A stretch of 30,499 bases of DNA from Phycisphaerales bacterium UBA1845 (GTDB lineage: Bacteria > Planctomycetota > Phycisphaerae > UBA1845), in contig DDIR01000057.1 in assembly GCA_002338715.1 (NCBI GenBank), forward strand, positions 1,491-31,989, in the 5' to 3' direction. Both the position numbers and the translations under genes were made by a program. The notes under the pieces were generated by a model, which searched no databases, was not told the origin of the DNA, and saw only the letters and a list, made by a program, of their open reading frames with translations. Positions 1 to 8,258 of the stretch are shown piece by piece (the stretch's first letter is position 1; the number at the start of each line of letters is the position of its first letter).

Positions 1-1128
1 AACCCCAAGCCGGCGCGGATCGTTTTCGCCGGTGGCGGGACCGGTGGGCATTTGTATCCATCGCTCGCGGTGGCAGCGGCTTTGCGCGACGTGCTGCCCA
101 AGGCCCGCTTCAGTTTCTACGCGACGAACCGCAAGGTCGATCAGGACATTTTGTCAGCCGCTGGCGAAACGCTTTTGCCGCAGGCGGTTGCGCCGCTAAC
201 GATGAAGCCGTGGCGCTGGCCTGGATTCTGGACGGCATGGCGAAAGTCGATGAAGGCGTGCTCCGTCGACTTTAAGGGCGATCGTCCCGATTTGGTCGTT
301 GGCAGCGGGGCGTTTGCCAGTGCTCCGGCGATCTGCACCGCGGCTAAGATGGGCATTCCGACCGCACTGTTGAATCCAGACGTCATCCCCGGACGCGCCA
401 ACCGCATGTTGGCCAAGCGGGTGGATTGCGTGCTGGCCCAGTTCGAATCGACACGTCAGCACCTGCCCGACGATGTGCGGGTTGAGGTGGTGGGGTGCCC
501 GGTTCGCAAGGGTTTCGGGCTGATCGAGTCCGATCGCCAATCGATTTATTCGCGCCACGGACTCGACGAACAGCGTCGCACGCTGCTGGTAACGGGGGCA
601 TCATTGGCCGCCCGTTCGATCAACGATGCGATGTGTCGGCTGGCGTCGGATCTGGGCGCCCATGGCAACTGGCAGGTGGTGCATCTGACGGGTCGCGACG
701 ATCTCGACAAGGTTCAATCCGCCTACGCGTCGCATCGGGTTCACGCGTTGTGCCTGGCCTACACGGAGGCGATGTCCGACTTCATGTCGATCGCTGATCT
801 GGTCGTTTCGCGGGCAGGGGCTTCGACCTTGGCCGAACTTCGAGCCGTCGGCGTGCCGGCGATCTTCGTACCGTATCCGCACCATCGCGATCAACATCAG
901 TTGGTCAACGCGATGGAGTTGGTCAACGTCGGTGCGGGGCGCGTTTGTGAAGAATCGGACGATCCGTTGAAGACCGCGGCGAAGCTTCGTGGGTTGCTGC
1001 TGGAGTTGATATCAAACGACCGCGCGCTCGCGACATTCAAAGCCGCTGCCGAGGAGCATAAATTCACAGACGCGGCGCAACGAACGTGCCACGCATTGCT
1101 GGAACTTGCCGGTCTCTGTGAGTTTTGA
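1..1128 (+). CDS. murG: MurG, undecaprenyl-PP-MurNAc-pentapeptide GlcNAc transferase (5' partial)
   Basis: MurG transfers GlcNAc from UDP-GlcNAc to lipid I at the inner face of the cytoplasmic membrane, forming lipid II. The frame is open from the first base, so the true start is upstream of the window. The TTG at 52 is only an internal Leu codon, because the glycine-rich lipid-binding loop GGGTGGHLYPS is encoded just before and across it (31-63). The C-terminal nucleotide-sugar site is clear: SRAGASTLAEL followed by VPYPHHRDQHQLVNA, the family's donor-binding signature (about 804-910). About 375 residues are visible, close to the usual length of around 360. It heads the series murG-murC-murB-ddl-ftsQ, the classic dcw order, so ftsW is expected just upstream. 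The 130-bp gap to murC means the next gene may have its own promoter. Family assignment is secure; only the 5' boundary is unknown. Confidence 0.96.
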   Translation, partial: NPKPARIVFAGGGTGGHLYPSLAVAAALRDVLPKARFSFYATNRKVDQDILSAAGETLLPQAVAPLTMKPWRWPGFWTAWRKSMKACSVDFKGDRPDLVVGSGAFASAPAICTAAKMGIPTALLNPDVIPGRANRMLAKRVDCVLAQFESTRQHLPDDVRVEVVGCPVRKGFGLIESDRQSIYSRHGLDEQRRTLLVTGASLAARSINDAMCRLASDLGAHGNWQVVHLTGRDDLDKVQSAYASHRVHALCLAYTEAMSDFMSIADLVVSRAGASTLAELRAVGVPAIFVPYPHHRDQHQLVNAMELVNVGAGRVCEESDDPLKTAAKLRGLLLELISNDRALATFKAAAEEHKFTDAAQRTCHALLELAGLCEF

Positions 1129-1174
1129 TTCAAGTGAAATTGTCAGGAATACTGGACAACTCAGTTGTTCCATT

Positions 1175-1241
1175 TTGACACGAATGGCCTTAAAACGGTC
1201 AAAGTCAGCGATGAAGAAAACGAGGTATCTATGACGATACC
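1175..1241 (+). promoter_or_regulatory. Possible murC promoter/leader with a small dyad
   Basis: The 130-bp murG-murC gap holds a perfect -35-like TTGACA at 1175-1180. The hexamer 17 bp downstream (GTCAAA, 1198-1203) is a poor -10. Further down, GGTATC (1224-1229) and GATACC (1236-1241) form a 6-bp inverted repeat with a 6-nt loop, ending 17 bp before the murC start. This could be an operator or leader hairpin. It is a weak call made from motif inspection only. Confidence 0.25.
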
Positions 1242-1258
1242 AGATAAGTTGCACTCTA

Positions 1259-2734
1259 ATGAAATCAAACGAATTTCAACCGCCCACCGCGCGGTTGCTT
1301 CACGATCGGAATAACAACGTGCAGATTCAACCCAAGATCGAATCCGAGATGACCCTGGAAGGGCCGCTGGTCGGCAAACGGTTCCACCTCGTCGGGATCG
1401 GCGGATGCGGCATGTCGTCCGTCGCACGCCTGCTGCTCGACTCGGGTGCGATTGTCAGCGGGTCCGACATGAATCCGTTCGGCGGTGCCGGCCTGCTTGT
1501 CGAAGCCGGGGCGACGATTCACATTCCCCATGATGCGAGCCATCTTCCAGACAACGTCGAGTTGGTCGTCCGCAGTGCAGCCGTCCCCGACAGCAATCCG
1601 GAAATCGTTGCCGCCACCTGCAAAGGCATGCGGGTAATTACCTACGCCCAGTTGCTCGGTGAACTAACCCTTTCGCGCAAAGGCGTTTGCATCGCCGGGA
1701 CCCACGGTAAGAGCACCACGTCAGCCCTGACCGCGTACATGATGCGGCATGGCGGGTTGGAGCCGTCATTCGTCGTTGGTGCCGTGTCGGATCAGATGGG
1801 TGGCAGCAGTGGCGTCGGATCGGGCGAGCATTTGGTCGTCGAAGCCTGCGAGTATGGCCGCTCATTTCTGGATCTGCATCCGCACAGCGCGGCGATTCTC
1901 AATATCGAAGCCGACCATCTCGATTGCTTCAGTGACATCAATGATATTCGCGCCGCGTTTGAGGCGTTTGCCGAAAGCGTCTCGAAAGAAGGCGTGTTGG
2001 CCGTCAATTTTGAAGACGACCTGTCGCTGCGATTGGCGATGCGGGCGAAGTGCCGCGTACAGACGTTTGGGTTTACTGCCGGCGCCGATTGGCGGGCGGT
2101 CGATCTTCAAGCGGAGCGCGGTTCGTATTCGTTCACGCTGATGCATGATGGTCGCGTGTACAACGACTGCCGCGTCAAGTTGGCCGGCGAGTACAACGTC
2201 AGCAATGCGCTGGCAGCCGCTGTCCTCGCGCACCATGCCGGTGCGTCGGTTGAATCGATCATCGAAGCGATGGCCACCTTTGAAGGCGTGCATCGAAGAA
2301 TGACATGCCGTGGCACTTGGAAGGGTGCGACGGTTGTCGATGACTATGCCCACCATCCGACAGAAATCCGCGTGACGCTCGATGCGCTGCGCCGCCGCTA
2401 TTCGCCCAAACGCATGTGGGTCGTCTTTCAGCCGCATCAGGCGTCGCGGACCCATCAGTTGATGGAAGGTTTCGGGCGGGCGTTTTCCGATGCGGACGTG
2501 GTGCTGGTGCCTGATATTTACAGCGTGCGGGATTCGCAGGAAGACCTGCAACGCACCGACTCTTCGCGGCTCGTGGAGCGACTGACCAGTGCCGGCGTCG
2601 AATCGCGTTACCTGCCAACGTTTGAAGATGTATGGACGCATCTCGATGGTCATGTCACCGATGGCGACTGCGTGGTCACCATGGGGGCGGGCGATGTTTG
2701 GAAGGTAGCCGACAACCTTGTCAGTCGCGTGTGA
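1259..2734 (+). CDS. murC: MurC, UDP-N-acetylmuramate--L-alanine ligase
   Basis: MurC is the cytoplasmic ATP-dependent ligase that adds L-Ala to UDP-MurNAc, the first step of stem-peptide assembly. The 491-residue product has the Mur-ligase layout. The N-terminal UDP-binding Rossmann segment contains VGIGGCGMSS. The ATP-binding P-loop GTHGKST lies at residues 147-153. The central NIEADHLDCF and the C-terminal DDYAHHPTEI and FQPHQASR motifs are all typical of MurC. The first ATG (1259) gives about 30 residues before the domain begins; an in-frame ATG at 1349 (MTLEGPLVG) would give a length closer to the usual 460-470, so the start is uncertain. The 3' end overlaps the proposed murB start by 17 bp, which suggests coupled translation. 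Confidence 0.96.
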   Translation: MKSNEFQPPTARLLHDRNNNVQIQPKIESEMTLEGPLVGKRFHLVGIGGCGMSSVARLLLDSGAIVSGSDMNPFGGAGLLVEAGATIHIPHDASHLPDNVELVVRSAAVPDSNPEIVAATCKGMRVITYAQLLGELTLSRKGVCIAGTHGKSTTSALTAYMMRHGGLEPSFVVGAVSDQMGGSSGVGSGEHLVVEACEYGRSFLDLHPHSAAILNIEADHLDCFSDINDIRAAFEAFAESVSKEGVLAVNFEDDLSLRLAMRAKCRVQTFGFTAGADWRAVDLQAERGSYSFTLMHDGRVYNDCRVKLAGEYNVSNALAAAVLAHHAGASVESIIEAMATFEGVHRRMTCRGTWKGATVVDDYAHHPTEIRVTLDALRRRYSPKRMWVVFQPHQASRTHQLMEGFGRAFSDADVVLVPDIYSVRDSQEDLQRTDSSRLVERLTSAGVESRYLPTFEDVWTHLDGHVTDGDCVVTMGAGDVWKVADNLVSRV

Positions 2735-3608
2735 CCAACTGATTCAGCACGACGTGCCGCTCGCCGAACGCACCTGGTTCAAGCTGGGCGGAACGGCGCA
2801 GAATTTCTGCGCTCCGAAGGATATCGAAGAGCTTCGCGCCGCACTCAAGTGGGCGGCTGACTCTGGCGCAACGATTCGCGTGCTCGGCGGTGGAGCCAAC
2901 CTGCTGGTTCGCGATGGCAGTGTGGATGGTTTGGTGTTGTCGTTGGAGCGGCCAGGCTTTTGCCACATTGAGATTGACGACGCAAGTGAAATGGACGTCG
3001 CCCACGTTCGGGTTGGTGCGGGCGTGGATTTGATGACGCTGTCGCGCGACTGTTCGCATCGCGGGCTTGCCGGTCTTGAATGTCTCGCGGGGATTCCGGG
3101 GACGATCGGCGGGGCAATCGCGATGAATGCCGGCGGTCGTTTCGGCTGCATCGGCGATGTGGTCGAGCGCGTGCGTTTGATCGATACCAAGGGCGTCATC
3201 GTCGATTGCGATGCCCAGGTGATGCAGTTTGGTTACCGGCGGTCGTCGCTTGGCGGTCGTCTGGTGATTGGAGCAGTACTAAAGCTGCGGCAGGAGGCTG
3301 CGGCTGACGTGAAGAAACGCTTTCAGGACAACTGGCGTTTCAAAAAGGAGTCGCAACCGCTCGCAGCACACAGCGCGGGATGTGTGTTCAAAAACCCCGA
3401 GGGGCATTCAGCCGGTCAGTTGATCGACGCGGCAGGTCTGAAGGGTTTCGGGCGGGGCAAAGCCCGCGTGTCTGAAGTGCATGGCAATTTCATCGTGGCC
3501 GATGAGGGGGCGTGCGCTTCGGAAGTATTGGACGTCATCGAGCACGTACGCGGTGCGGTCGAATCGCACTGCGGAATTAAGCTCGATACGGAAATCGCGA
3601 TTTGGTAG
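2718..3608 (+). CDS. murB: MurB, UDP-N-acetylenolpyruvoylglucosamine reductase
   Basis: MurB reduces UDP-GlcNAc-enolpyruvate to UDP-MurNAc using NADPH and bound FAD. The 296-residue product shows the FAD-binding VLGGGANLLV (about residues 55-64), the GLECLAGIPGTIGGAIAMNAG block, GYRRSS, and the C-terminal catalytic region with SAGCVFKNP and LDTEI. Its length fits the shorter (type II) MurB class. In AGCVFKNP a Cys sits where the E. coli enzyme has its proton-donating Ser; I infer that this Cys takes over that role. No in-frame ATG exists near the beginning. TTG 2718 was chosen because GGAAGG lies about 12 nt upstream (2700-2705); CTG 2739 is an alternative. The gene overlaps the murC 3' end, so it is probably co-transcribed and coupled. 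Confidence 0.95.
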   Translation: MSVACDQLIQHDVPLAERTWFKLGGTAQNFCAPKDIEELRAALKWAADSGATIRVLGGGANLLVRDGSVDGLVLSLERPGFCHIEIDDASEMDVAHVRVGAGVDLMTLSRDCSHRGLAGLECLAGIPGTIGGAIAMNAGGRFGCIGDVVERVRLIDTKGVIVDCDAQVMQFGYRRSSLGGRLVIGAVLKLRQEAAADVKKRFQDNWRFKKESQPLAAHSAGCVFKNPEGHSAGQLIDAAGLKGFGRGKARVSEVHGNFIVADEGACASEVLDVIEHVRGAVESHCGIKLDTEIAIW

Positions 3609-3644
3609 TGACGCTTTCGCTGGATAGAAAGCGACAAAGACGCT

Positions 3645-3651
3645 GAAAGGG
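3645..3651 (+). promoter_or_regulatory. Shine-Dalgarno that selects the ddl start
   Basis: GAAAGGG at 3645-3651 directly abuts the ATG at 3652, too close to use it. It lies 9 nt before the ATG at 3661, so 3661 is the likely initiation codon. Confidence 0.55.
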
Positions 3652-3660
3652 ATGTCAGCA

Positions 3661-4629
3661 ATGAGAAGGGAAACCCGGCCTGTTCGTATTGGCCCGCATA
3701 ATCAATCCGTCCGAGTCAATCATCTGGATATCACGCTGCTGTCTGGCGGTCCGAGTTCCGAGCGCGAAGTGAGTCTCGCGAGCGGGCGAAGCATCGGTGC
3801 GGCGCTTTCGCGCCTGGGTCATCGTGTGTCGATTTGCGATATTTCACCCGACAGAATGTCGGCGCTGGACCGGGCGGCTGACCTTGTGTTCATTGCACTG
3901 CACGGCGAATTCGGTGAAGACGGCAAGCTGCAAGCTGAATTGGAGCGACGGGGTCTTCGTTTCACAGGATCGGGTTCGACAGCCAGTGCGCTGGTGATGG
4001 ATAAGGTACGCACGAAGGGCGCGCTGATCGGCGCAGGTCTGCCCACGCCGCGTTTCGACATCGCCCGCAAGGCCACCCTATCCGAAGTGATTCGACGTTG
4101 GCGTTTGCCCGTCGTGGTCAAACCGGTGTCATCCGGCAGCAGCATCGACGTTTTCTTGGTGCATGAAGGCGATCGTTTTGAAGATGCGCTTCGCAGCGTG
4201 GTGCGAAAGTACGACACGGCCCTCATCGAAGAACTGGTCGACGGTCCGGAATTGACGGTTGGCATTCTTGGCAGCGAAGCGCTTCCACCGATTCAGATTC
4301 GCACCAAACGCGCATTTTATGACTACGAAGCCAAATACATCGACGACGCCACCGAATACAACCTTGACATTGACCTGCCAGCCGACTTGTTGTCGCGCAT
4401 CCAGGCGATGAGCTTAAAAGCCGCAACCGCGCTGGGATGCAGGGACTTCTGCCGTGTGGACTGGATGGTCGACAAAATCACGCACGAGCCATACATCCTG
4501 GAGCTCAACACGATTCCGGGATTTACGTCGCATTCATTGTTGCCAAAAGCCGCGGCGCATTCCGGTATGGCGTTTGACGATCTGTGCCAGGCGATTGTCG
4601 AGTTCGCGATGAAGCGGTCGGGCAACTGA
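3661..4629 (+). CDS. ddl: Ddl, D-alanine--D-alanine ligase
   Basis: This is an ATP-grasp ligase that makes the D-Ala-D-Ala dipeptide that MurF adds to the peptidoglycan precursor. Signatures in order: LLSGGPSSEREVSL at the N-terminal substrate site, ALHGEFGEDG, the ATP-grasp lysine block LPVVVKPVSSGSS, and the C-terminal CRVDWMVDK...YILELNTIPGFTSHSLLPKAA, the family's metal and D-Ala2 binding region. Length from ATG 3661 is 322 residues, normal for Ddl. An ATG at 3652 is in frame, but the ribosome-binding site is too close to it. About 25 residues precede the usual family start, so an internal start remains possible. The gene follows murB after about 50 bp and precedes ftsQ after 53 bp, consistent with one operon. 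Confidence 0.96.
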   Translation: MRRETRPVRIGPHNQSVRVNHLDITLLSGGPSSEREVSLASGRSIGAALSRLGHRVSICDISPDRMSALDRAADLVFIALHGEFGEDGKLQAELERRGLRFTGSGSTASALVMDKVRTKGALIGAGLPTPRFDIARKATLSEVIRRWRLPVVVKPVSSGSSIDVFLVHEGDRFEDALRSVVRKYDTALIEELVDGPELTVGILGSEALPPIQIRTKRAFYDYEAKYIDDATEYNLDIDLPADLLSRIQAMSLKAATALGCRDFCRVDWMVDKITHEPYILELNTIPGFTSHSLLPKAAAHSGMAFDDLCQAIVEFAMKRSGN

Positions 4630-4682
4630 GTTGGCGGCGGTGCATCGTCGTCCGTGTGCCGCGCCCGAAGTCGATATCAATC

Positions 4683-5561
4683 ATGGCCAAGCGTAAGAAA
4701 AAGAACACGGCTCCAATCCGTCGATGGATCGAGGCGCTGAAGAACAACGAGTTTCTTCATCGGTGGCGCCGGCCTTTCGTTGGTTGCGTGCTGATGATCC
4801 TGCTGCTTTCGGCGATCGGTCTGGGCATGCGGCGATTGGAGCGGTACGTCTATTCGGACATCAACAATCAAAAACCCGCACAGATCGAATTTGCCGCGCT
4901 GCCCAAGCATTTGGAAGGCGTCTTTGCGAATGTCGTCGCCGAGTTCGAACACGAACCGTGGATGGACGACAATTTGTGCGAAAGCATTGCCGATCGATTG
5001 CGCAATGTCGCCTGGGTAAAGAAGGTCAACCGCGTCCATCGGTTCAGCGATGGGCATGTCGAGATCGATTGCAGTTATCGAAGTCCGGTGGCGATGGTGA
5101 AAACAACCGGAGGCATGCTGCTCGTCGATGACGAAGGTGTGTTGCTGCCCGGACGCTATGCTCCCGATACGTCGCTCCTGGCGATCGAAGGTGTGGGTAC
5201 GCCCCCGCCCGACCCGGGGCAGCGCTGGGATGCCCCCGAACTGCGGGCGGGCCTTGACCTTGTGCAGATTTTTGAAAACGAACGTTTCGCCAGTCAGATC
5301 ACCGGTGTGTCGGTGAGCAACTACCGCGGGCGACAAGATCGACGTGCAGCCCACATCGAGTTGGCCACCGATCGTGAGGGCAGTCGGATTATCTGGGGTT
5401 CTGCGCCGGGCGAAGAGATCGAAGAAAACTCGCTGGAGCAGAAGGTCAAACTGCTGCGCAACAACTTTCAACGATTCGGTCGCGTGGACGCAAACCGCGG
5501 CGTCATCGACGTATCCGTGTTTCCAGACCGCGTTCTTGCCCAACCAAGCCAGTCCAGTTGA
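4683..5561 (+). CDS. ftsQ: FtsQ/DivIB-type cell division protein (POTRA domain)
   Basis: This is a 292-residue bitopic membrane protein. It has a basic cytoplasmic N-terminus (MAKRKKK, then an RRW/RWRRP region), one transmembrane helix at about residues 33-49, and a periplasmic region starting with a POTRA-like segment (NVAWVKKVNRVHRFSDGHVEIDCSYRSPVAMVKT), whose WVKKV...R.....V.I..R.PVA pattern is typical of FtsQ/DivIB. FtsQ links early and late divisome components. The frame extends upstream to 4584, inside ddl, but the ATG at 4683 gives the natural basic start. Its place after ddl matches the dcw order. Oddly, no ftsA or ftsZ follows, which agrees with what is known of planctomycetes. Identity rests on topology, POTRA pattern and synteny, since primary sequence conservation in this family is low. 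Confidence 0.82.
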   Translation: MAKRKKKNTAPIRRWIEALKNNEFLHRWRRPFVGCVLMILLLSAIGLGMRRLERYVYSDINNQKPAQIEFAALPKHLEGVFANVVAEFEHEPWMDDNLCESIADRLRNVAWVKKVNRVHRFSDGHVEIDCSYRSPVAMVKTTGGMLLVDDEGVLLPGRYAPDTSLLAIEGVGTPPPDPGQRWDAPELRAGLDLVQIFENERFASQITGVSVSNYRGRQDRRAAHIELATDREGSRIIWGSAPGEEIEENSLEQKVKLLRNNFQRFGRVDANRGVIDVSVFPDRVLAQPSQSS

Positions 5562-5677
5562 TGCCGATTTCGAATTTGGTGCGATCGTGTTGTACAATGG
5601 ATTGAAGCGAATCCGCCAATTGAGGAATCTGCCGGATCGGGTGAGACGCCTGCCAATGTCGTATGGGACAAAGTGAC

Positions 5678-6487
5678 ATGAACGAATACGCGAACTACGC
5701 CTCAAAACTGTTCGAAGTCTTCAGACAGCACCTTCCCAGTGAAGTGATGGCCACGCAGTTTCCCGCGGCGATCGTGGCGATCGTCATTGGCGTTGGCGTT
5801 TGTGTGCTGGGTGCGAAACTCGCGCGTTGGCTGATCACGATCATCTTCGCGTCGGCTGGCATGGTCTGCGGATTGGGACTCGGTAAGGCGCTCGGTTTTT
5901 CATCGCCGATTTCCGCGCTTGGCGGTGGGTTGGCGTTGGGCGGTGTCGGTTTTTCGTTGTATCGATTCTGGGTGGGGTTGATGGCCGGCGCGTTTCTTTC
6001 GGCGGTTGCGCTGGGCATCGTGTCGTCACAACTGGCGTTCCCGCATCTTTCCGAATTCGATGAGCTTCAGCGCAGCTCGCATTCGGCTGAAGAAGTGCGC
6101 GACTTCCAACCCGGCCCATCAGATAACGTGCTCGAATCAGGTTGGGACAAACTCGAAGCATACGGCAAGCGATTCTGGGATTATCTCAACCAACAGGAAT
6201 CGTCCATTCGTCTTCAGACGGTGGGTTGGGGCGTTGGTGCTGGTCTTGTCGGCATGCTCATGGGCCTGCTATTAAGCCGGATCACGTTGATCGTATTCAC
6301 CGCAGCATTTGGAACGATCTTGATTTCCGGTGGAATCTATGTGCTGGGCAATCGCATGGGGATGGACATGCTGCAAGCCACCCGCGAACGACCCGCGATG
6401 TCGGGGTTGGCGATCCTCTCCTTCTTCATCGTCTCGATCGCTTTGCAGACCGCACTGACCCGCAAGGAAGCGCCTGCGTCCGAATAG
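5678..6487 (+). CDS. Polytopic membrane protein, unknown function (seven predicted helices)
   Basis: I do not recognise a named family. The 269-residue product has about four hydrophobic segments, rich in Gly and Ala, in the first 120 residues (including FPAAIVAIVIGVGVCVLGAKL). A polar stretch of about 60 residues follows (DELQRSSHSAEEVRDFQPG...), and then three more helices. A position five codons earlier (5663) is also ATG, but neither start has a strong ribosome-binding site. The gene is 116 bp after ftsQ in the same direction and could belong to the dcw transcript. Its helix pattern and the motif G(x)2W/R-L...S.G.V.GL..G resemble the next gene, so the two may be paralogues. It could be envelope- or division-related by position, but that is only an inference. 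Confidence 0.75.
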   Translation: MNEYANYASKLFEVFRQHLPSEVMATQFPAAIVAIVIGVGVCVLGAKLARWLITIIFASAGMVCGLGLGKALGFSSPISALGGGLALGGVGFSLYRFWVGLMAGAFLSAVALGIVSSQLAFPHLSEFDELQRSSHSAEEVRDFQPGPSDNVLESGWDKLEAYGKRFWDYLNQQESSIRLQTVGWGVGAGLVGMLMGLLLSRITLIVFTAAFGTILISGGIYVLGNRMGMDMLQATRERPAMSGLAILSFFIVSIALQTALTRKEAPASE

Positions 6488-6709
6488 CCATGCGGCTTCC
6501 TTAGGTTGCTCCGTTTCATTTCCGACAGACATTTCCACTTCTGTGCAACAACCGTCCGCAGGAAGACCGCGCAGGCATCATCCAAGCCACAGTCAACGCA
6601 TTCCGATAACCAATCTCGGCGACTTCGTGCGTTTGCATTTTGCCCGGGCAATCCCCGCATCGTACGCTTGGGCGCTTGTGTCTATCGATAATAAAAGGGG
6701 ACGACTACC

Positions 6710-7330
6710 GTGTTCTATCTCATTCAAGAATGGATGACGTTTCTGCGCAGCCTTGATGCTGTCGTCGGAATTCCGCTTTGTATGGCGGGTGGTGCACTCG
6801 TCTATGCCGGTTGGCGATTGTGGCCAGCCGTTGCGCTGCTCAGCTTCGGTGTGGTCGGCGGGCTGATAGGACAAACCCTGTCTGATTCCGTTTCGCTTGA
6901 TCTGGTCTGGTTTGGCGGTGGGGCGGTCGCCTTGATGCTGATCGGGTTTCTGCTTTCGCAATTCGCATCGGTCGCGCTGGCTGGAATCATCGGTGGGGCG
7001 GTGACCATGATGATTCTCGAAGTCTTCCGCATGACCGGGCCATTCATGTGGTTGGGCGCGTTTCTGGGATTCGCGGGATGCGGGTCCTGGGCATATGCGA
7101 ACCGCAACCGGGTCATCGCCATCGTGACGTCGTTTGAAGGAGGCGTGCTGTTTATCTCTGGCGCGTCGATCATGGTGCGGGAAGTGACGTGGTTGCACTC
7201 ATTCTTTAGGTCGATGACGGCGGAAAGTCCGTTCATGATCGGGTTCTTCCTGCTGGTACCGACGGCTGTCGGTGTGCTGGTGCAAGCCGCCGACGCCAAC
7301 CGCAGTTCGGCAAAAACCGCTCAGCAGTAG
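6710..7330 (+). CDS. Polytopic membrane protein, unknown function (possible paralogue of preceding gene)
   Basis: This is a 206-residue, highly hydrophobic protein with about seven predicted helices. It begins with a short amphipathic stretch (MFYLIQEWMTFLRSLD), followed by VVGIPLCMAGGALVYAGWRLW and PAVALLSFGVVGGLIGQTL. The GTG start at 6710 is preceded by AAAAGGGG (6693-6700) at a good 9-nt spacing. The 222 bp between it and the previous gene contain no gene I can support. The helix-glycine pattern is similar to that of the upstream membrane protein, but the polar mid-domain is missing. A strong intrinsic terminator hairpin (7399-7438) follows the stop codon. I know of no function for it, and no catalytic motif is visible. 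Confidence 0.72.
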   Translation: MFYLIQEWMTFLRSLDAVVGIPLCMAGGALVYAGWRLWPAVALLSFGVVGGLIGQTLSDSVSLDLVWFGGGAVALMLIGFLLSQFASVALAGIIGGAVTMMILEVFRMTGPFMWLGAFLGFAGCGSWAYANRNRVIAIVTSFEGGVLFISGASIMVREVTWLHSFFRSMTAESPFMIGFFLLVPTAVGVLVQAADANRSSAKTAQQ

Positions 7331-7366
7331 ACGCGACCAGACTAAGTTCCAACAGGCGCGGCGGTT

Positions 7367-7394
7367 TTTACATTCGCGCGCGAAGCAGTACGAT
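7367..7394 (+). promoter_or_regulatory. Candidate sigma70-type promoter before the TIM-barrel gene
   Basis: TTTACA (7367-7372), a 16-bp spacer, then TACGAT (7389-7394). If used, transcription would begin near 7400, at the foot of the terminator-like hairpin, so the hairpin would sit at the very 5' end of the message. This is motif inspection only. Confidence 0.3.
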
Positions 7395-7398
7395 GATC

Positions 7399-7438
7399 AA
7401 CCGGTTCGCCCGACTGTCGGGCAGCCGGTTTTTCTTTT
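7399..7438 (+). terminator. Two-tier intrinsic terminator hairpin with T-run
   Basis: AACCGG (7399-7404) pairs with CCGGTT (7425-7430), and inside it GCCCGA (7408-7413) pairs with TCGGGC (7417-7422) around a CTG loop. TTTCTTTT follows at 7431-7438. It terminates the upstream membrane-protein transcript. It also lies only 16 nt before the start of the next gene, so it could act as an attenuator in that gene's leader. Confidence 0.8.
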
Positions 7439-7454
7439 GTATTGAGGGGCGAAC

Positions 7455-8258
7455 GTGTCTGAACCATCGCGCAAATCCGTCGGTGTTCGGATCGATGATT
7501 TGAAATCGGGTGTGAAGTCGGGCATCCAGATTGCGTCACGAATCGGATTTACCGCCGCTGAGATCGCAGCCGACACCCAAGAAGTCGATCCCCGAGAACT
7601 CGGCGAATCGGGACGACGTCACCTCGCCCGGTTGGTTCGCAGCGGGAACATGACCTTCGCGTCGCTTTCGCACAATGCCAGGTTCGCGGACCTGACCAAC
7701 ATCACCCAACTCGATCGTGCGGTCGACTCCACAAGAGAGGCCATCCGCCTGGCGGCTGACATGGGCGTACCGACGCTTTCAAAAGGTCTCGGTCCGTTGT
7801 GGTCGATCAACGAGCGCGACCGTGAGTCGGTGATCGCGGCATTGCAGGACGTGTCACATTACGCGGAGCGCTTCGGTACAACGCTGGCGATTCATTCGCG
7901 GTTTGGCGGTAGCGATTCGCTGGTCGAGTTGGTCAACAAACTTGCAACGCCCGGCTTGCAGATTGCGATCGACCCAGGCGAGCTGGTCTCTGCCGGCATC
8001 GATCCGTTGGCTGCGATGAATGCCACGGGAGAGCAACTTGCCCTGGCGTACGTTCGAGATGCGCAGGTGGGCACGCCCGAGCATGCGGGGATGGAAGTTG
8101 CGCTCGGGCAAGGGGCGCTGGACGTTGCGGCGTATCTTGCGCACCTTTCGCTTCACAAGAATCTACCCGCACCAATTCTCCGCCGAAGCGACGCAAGCAA
8201 CGCCCCATCGGACATCGCCACCGACAAGCAATACTTATTGGACGCAATGCTCTTCTGA
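7455..8258 (+). CDS. Sugar phosphate isomerase/epimerase-like TIM barrel protein
   Basis: The 267-residue product has the pattern of the xylose-isomerase-like TIM barrel superfamily (AP endonuclease 2-type). It starts on the VGVRIDDLKSGVKSGIQIASRIGFTAAEI strand-helix. A mid-region reads TTLAIHSRFGG and LQIAIDPGELV. A late block has LALAYVRDAQVG...VALGQGALDVAAYLAHL, corresponding to the family's H.KD....G...LG.G..D...Y...L. Several of the acidic and His metal ligands expected in isomerases are not obvious, so the substrate and even catalysis are uncertain. The GTG start has GAGGGGC at 7444-7450 just upstream. The gene begins immediately after an intrinsic terminator, which suggests either regulated read-through or an attenuated leader. 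Confidence 0.75.
   Translation: MSEPSRKSVGVRIDDLKSGVKSGIQIASRIGFTAAEIAADTQEVDPRELGESGRRHLARLVRSGNMTFASLSHNARFADLTNITQLDRAVDSTREAIRLAADMGVPTLSKGLGPLWSINERDRESVIAALQDVSHYAERFGTTLAIHSRFGGSDSLVELVNKLATPGLQIAIDPGELVSAGIDPLAAMNATGEQLALAYVRDAQVGTPEHAGMEVALGQGALDVAAYLAHLSLHKNLPAPILRRSDASNAPSDIATDKQYLLDAMLF

Noticed and set aside
1862..2653. A 263-codon minus-strand frame opposite murC
   Set aside because: It is the complement of an unmistakable Mur ligase. The composition is typical of a shadow frame.
4677..5705. A 342-codon minus-strand frame opposite ftsQ
   Set aside because: It is antisense to a gene with a POTRA-type pattern and synteny; there is no ribosome-binding site or recognisable motif.
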